From Gammaproteobacteria bacterium (GTDB lineage Bacteria > Pseudomonadota > Gammaproteobacteria > Steroidobacterales > JACDCP01): 16,541 bases of DNA. Positions 13,499-16,541 of this stretch are shown here, in pieces; within the stretch, counting starts at the first letter, position 1; every line of letters starts with the position of its first letter. The notes below the pieces were generated by a model. It made no database searches and was not told where the DNA came from. It saw only the letters and a list, made by a program, of their open reading frames with translations. Made by a program: the position numbers and the translations under genes. The stretch lies in the NCBI GenBank assembly GCA_013817465.1, contig JACDCP010000025.1, positions 1 through 16,541 on the forward strand, read 5' to 3'.

Positions 13499-15618
13499 GC
13501 CTGGCGGCGCCCCGTCTCTTCGCCAGGCGCCGCACACCGGTGGTGCTGCAGACCGAGGCCGCCGAGTGCGGCATTGCCTGCGTGGCGATGGTCGCCGGTT
13601 TTCATGGCCTCGAGATGGATCTGAATGCGCTCCGGCGGCGCTGGGGCGTCTCCCTGAAGGGCACCAGCCTCGTGCGACTCATGGATGTCGCGCAGGGACT
13701 AGAGCTCAACGCACGCGCCTTGCGCCTCGAACCGGTAGACCTCGGCCGGCTTCGCCGGCCTGCAATCCTGCACTGGAACTTCGATCATTTCGTGGTGCTC
13801 GAACGCCCGCTCGGGCCGTCGGTCGAAATCATCGATCCGCGCATCGGACGGCGGCGCATTGCCGTCGAGGAGCTTGCCGGGCGCTTCACCGGCGTTGCGC
13901 TCGAGCTGACGCCGGGCGCCAACTTCGTGCGCAGGCGAGAGCGCACGCAGCTCAGGCTCAGCGCCTTCTTCCGCCATACCACCGGCCTGGGCCCGGCTCT
14001 CGTGCAGATGTTGGTGCTGTCGTTGACGCTGCAGGTCTTTGCGCTGCTCGCACCCTTCTACAGCCAGCTCGTCATCGACGAGGTCATCGTATCGGGCGAT
14101 CGCGGCCTGCTCGGCGTGCTGGCGGTCGGCTTCGCTTTGCTTGCGCTGGTGCATGTCGCCATCGGTGCGTTCCGCTCCTGGGTGGTGCTGTATCTGGGCT
14201 CCCTGCTCCGTTATTCATGGGCTGCGCGACTGTTCCGCCAGCTCCTGAGCCTGCCATTGGCGTTCTTCGAAAAGCGGCACATGGGCGGCGTCGTGTCGCG
14301 CTTCGGTTCGTTGCAGTCCATACAGTCGCTCGTCACCCACACCATGGTTGAAGCCGTCATCGACGGATTGATGGCAATGACGACCCTGGTGGTGATGTTC
14401 CTTTACGATGTCAGGCTCGCGCTGATCGTCGCCGGCGCCGTCGCCATCTACGCTTTCGCGCGCCTATGCTTCTATGGCCCGCATCAGTTGCGTGCGCGGG
14501 AGGCGCTGGTGGTCGACGCGCGCGAGCAATCCTTCTTCATGGAATCGGTGCGCGCCATTCAGGCCGTCAAGTGCTTCGGCAGAGAGCAGCAACGCGAATC
14601 GTTCTGGCTCAACCGTCTGGCGGACACCGTCAACGCAGACGTGCGCGTGCGCAAGCTCGAGATCGGCGAGCAACTCGTGCATGGACTGGTGTTCGGGCTG
14701 GAAAGCGTCGCGGTCGTTTTCGTCGCTGCGCTCGCTGTACTCGATGGTCGGCTTTCCGTCGGCATGCTCGTGGCATTCCTCGCCTACAAGGCGCAGTTCG
14801 CCTCACGCGCCAGCGCGCTGGTCGACAAGGCAGTGGAGTATCGCCTCGCGTCCATCCATCTCGAACGCCTGGGTGACATTGTGCACGCCGAGACCGAGCC
14901 GGGGCTCATGGGGCCCATGGCTGCACCGAAGCTGCGTGGCGGCATCGAGGTCCGCGATCTGTCCTTCCGGTATGCAGAAGCGGAGCCGCTGGTGCTGAGC
15001 GGCATCGCGCTCGACGTCGCGCCGGGCGAGTGCGTTGCTCTCACTGCGCCCTCGGGCTTCGGCAAATCGACTCTACTCAAGCTGATGCTCGGCCTGCTCA
15101 AGCCGAGCAGCGGCGCAGTGCTGGTCGACGGCCGGGACATTCATCGCGGCGACATTCGCGGATACCGGCAGCAGGTCGCGAGCGTGATGCAGGACGATCG
15201 CCTCCTGAGCGGCTCGCTGGCCGACAACATCGCCTTTTTCGACGCGCGGCCCGACGAATCGCGCATCGAGGCTTGCGCGCGGCTGGCCTGCCTCGATGAA
15301 GAAATCGCCGGCATGCCGATGGGTTACCACAGCCTGGTGGGAGACATGGGCGCGGCGCTCTCCGGCGGACAGAAGCAACGCATCCTGCTGGCGCGCGCGC
15401 TCTATCGCGAGCCGCGCATCCTGTTCCTCGACGAGGCCACGAGCCATCTCGATGCAGCCACCGAAGCGCGCATCGCTGCGATGCTCGCCGGGCTGGAGAT
15501 TACCCGGATCCTGATCGCGCACCGCCGCGAAACGCTGTCCCGTGCCGATCGGGTCGTGCGGCTCGATCAGCTCGGATTTCAACCCGACGCGGGGTCTGAG
15601 CGCAACCCGGCTGCGTAG
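13495..15618 (+). CDS. Peptidase C39-containing ABC exporter (PCAT)
   Basis: A 707-residue bifunctional exporter that would cut the leader after Gly-Gly and export the core peptide. Residues about 14-135 are a C39 peptidase: LQTEAAECGIACVAMV with oxyanion Gln19 and catalytic Cys25, ILHWNFDHFVVL with His98, and IIDPRIGRR with Asp114. The triad is intact. Six membrane helices follow (about 155-455; early ones include FALLAPFYSQLVIDEVIVSG, a family landmark). The nucleotide-binding domain has Walker A APSGFGKST (518-526; Ala replaces the usual first Gly), LSGGQKQR (622-629), Walker B ILFLDEATSHLD (642-653) and the switch His in IAHRRET. Domain order and length match CvaB/RaxB-type exporters. Start overlaps the adaptor stop. 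The 3' end overlaps the convergent dipeptidase gene by 40 bases. Confidence 0.96.
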   Translation: MSLAAPRLFARRRTPVVLQTEAAECGIACVAMVAGFHGLEMDLNALRRRWGVSLKGTSLVRLMDVAQGLELNARALRLEPVDLGRLRRPAILHWNFDHFVVLERPLGPSVEIIDPRIGRRRIAVEELAGRFTGVALELTPGANFVRRRERTQLRLSAFFRHTTGLGPALVQMLVLSLTLQVFALLAPFYSQLVIDEVIVSGDRGLLGVLAVGFALLALVHVAIGAFRSWVVLYLGSLLRYSWAARLFRQLLSLPLAFFEKRHMGGVVSRFGSLQSIQSLVTHTMVEAVIDGLMAMTTLVVMFLYDVRLALIVAGAVAIYAFARLCFYGPHQLRAREALVVDAREQSFFMESVRAIQAVKCFGREQQRESFWLNRLADTVNADVRVRKLEIGEQLVHGLVFGLESVAVVFVAALAVLDGRLSVGMLVAFLAYKAQFASRASALVDKAVEYRLASIHLERLGDIVHAETEPGLMGPMAAPKLRGGIEVRDLSFRYAEAEPLVLSGIALDVAPGECVALTAPSGFGKSTLLKLMLGLLKPSSGAVLVDGRDIHRGDIRGYRQQVASVMQDDRLLSGSLADNIAFFDARPDESRIEACARLACLDEEIAGMPMGYHSLVGDMGAALSGGQKQRILLARALYREPRILFLDEATSHLDAATEARIAAMLAGLEITRILIAHRRETLSRADRVVRLDQLGFQPDAGSERNPAA

Positions 15619-16541
15619 TCCTCGACAGCCGACCAGACGCGCAGGACATTTCCGGACAGGATCTTGTCGATGTCGGCTTCAGTATAGCCTCTCGCCAGCA
15701 GCCCGGCGACCAGGGTCGGATACGTCGACACGTCCTTCAGGTCTTCGGGCAGCGAATCGCCGACGCCATCGAAATCCGAGCCAGCCCTACGTGATCTATG
15801 CCGGCAATCTCCACGACGTGGTCGATATGGTCGAGCACGTCGCCCAGAGTCGCGAACGGCAGCGGCTTCTCCGCGCGGTAGGCATCCTCGAAGGCAGCGG
15901 CTTCCTCGCTTTCCGGGTCGAGGTCGTTGGCCGCGACGAAATCGTCGAACCTGTCCTGGTACGCCTCGAACCACTCGTGCGCCTCGGCCGTGAGAAAGCT
16001 GGAGCCGAAGTTGATCTGAATGACGCCACCGTTTTCAGCGAGCGCGGCGATCATCGCGTCGCTCATGTTGCGCTCGAATCCGGGCGTGAAGTGGCGCGCC
16101 GAAGAGTGGGACGCGATGACCGGCACGCGCGTCAGTCCGATGACATCGTAAAACGCTTCGTCCGAAATATGCGACACGTCCACCATGACGCCGAGGCGGT
16201 TCATTTCGGCCACCAGCGCTTCACCGAAGTCGCTCAGGCCATGCCACAAACGCTCGTCGTCATACGACGAGTCAGCGACGTGGTTGCTCTTCGCATGCGC
16301 GAGCGTAATGTAGCGGATGCCGCGATCGTAGAAGTGGCGGAGCTTGTCGAGGTCGCCGTCGATCGGTGCAGCGTTTTCCATGCCGAGCGCGAATGACATG
16401 CGCCCGGCGATGAAGTTCGAACGGACCTGATCCGGAGAATATGCCATCGAGAACTTGCCGGGCGTATCGGCGGCCAGCTTGTCGACCATATCGATGAGCT
16501 CGTCGGCGAGCGCCGCAGCACCGCCTTCCTGCTCGTATTCC
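15579..16541 (-). pseudogene. Membrane dipeptidase (renal dipeptidase family), frameshifted, 5' end off window
   Basis: A zinc-dependent dipeptidase of the renal/membrane dipeptidase family, with the N-terminus (signal peptide and HxD zinc site) beyond the right edge. Visible landmarks, in order: SFALGMENAAPIDGDLDKLR with the bridging Glu, GIRYITLAHAKSN, LSDFGEALVAEMNRLGVM with VDVSHIS (zinc His), VIASHSSARHFTPG (zinc His), and GIDHVGL. Just after that the frame breaks: reading on gives ARISMASAIR, but the neighbouring frame gives GSDFDGVGDSLPED, which is the conserved next motif, and then TYPTLVAGLLARGY to the stop at 15579. One G missing on the coding strand (a C at 15781-15782 on the plus strand) explains it. 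Whether the gene is truly broken or the base was lost in sequencing is open. It ends convergently, 40 bases inside the exporter gene. Confidence 0.85.

Overview
This is a GC-rich bacterial window with compact, coupled operons. The gene set (ECF sigma factor, RDD proteins, a periplasmic OmpA-domain protein, a GldF/GldG/DUF4340 ABC cluster, and a C39-peptidase ABC exporter with an HlyD-type adaptor) suggests a Gram-negative proteobacterium, most likely a high-GC gammaproteobacterium. The taxonomic guess rests on gene style only. I see no tRNA, rRNA, CRISPR array, insertion sequence or attachment site, and no gene-free stretch longer than about 165 bases.

Layout. (1) 1-473, minus: the 5' part of an ECF-type sigma factor running off the left edge, divergent from what follows. 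(2) 634-5633, plus: a run of small envelope genes: RDD membrane protein with an extra C-terminal domain, two unknown membrane proteins, an exported unknown protein, an OmpA-like peptidoglycan-binding protein, a small membrane protein gene broken by two compensating single-base indels, and a protein with two DUF3592-like modules. (3) 5675-6124, minus: an exported SnoaL/DUF4440-like protein. (4) 6258-11434, plus: a four-gene ABC-2 cluster (ATPase, permease, GldG-like auxiliary protein, DUF4340 protein), with a strong hairpin before the last gene and a possible 45-codon ORF between the first two. (5) 11512-15618, plus: a self-contained peptide export cassette. (6) 15579-16541, minus: a membrane-dipeptidase (renal dipeptidase family) gene, 5' end off the window, carrying a one-base frameshift.

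The most interesting part is region 5. A 71-residue precursor has a textbook double-glycine leader (about 15 residues, ending VNGG) and a cysteine-free, glycine-rich 56-residue core. Its gene sits behind its own candidate promoter and a 5' hairpin, and is followed by a terminator-like hairpin. Then come a small three-helix membrane protein (candidate immunity protein), an HlyD-type adaptor and an ABC exporter whose N-terminal C39 peptidase has its Cys/His/Asp triad intact. Read together, this is a class II microcin/bacteriocin-like system: the exporter would cut after Gly-Gly and push the core peptide through the adaptor and an outer-membrane TolC-type channel encoded elsewhere. The antibacterial role and the immunity role are inferences.

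Three single-base indels in two genes (near 4334, 4369 and 15781) suggest either recent gene decay or consensus errors in this assembly.
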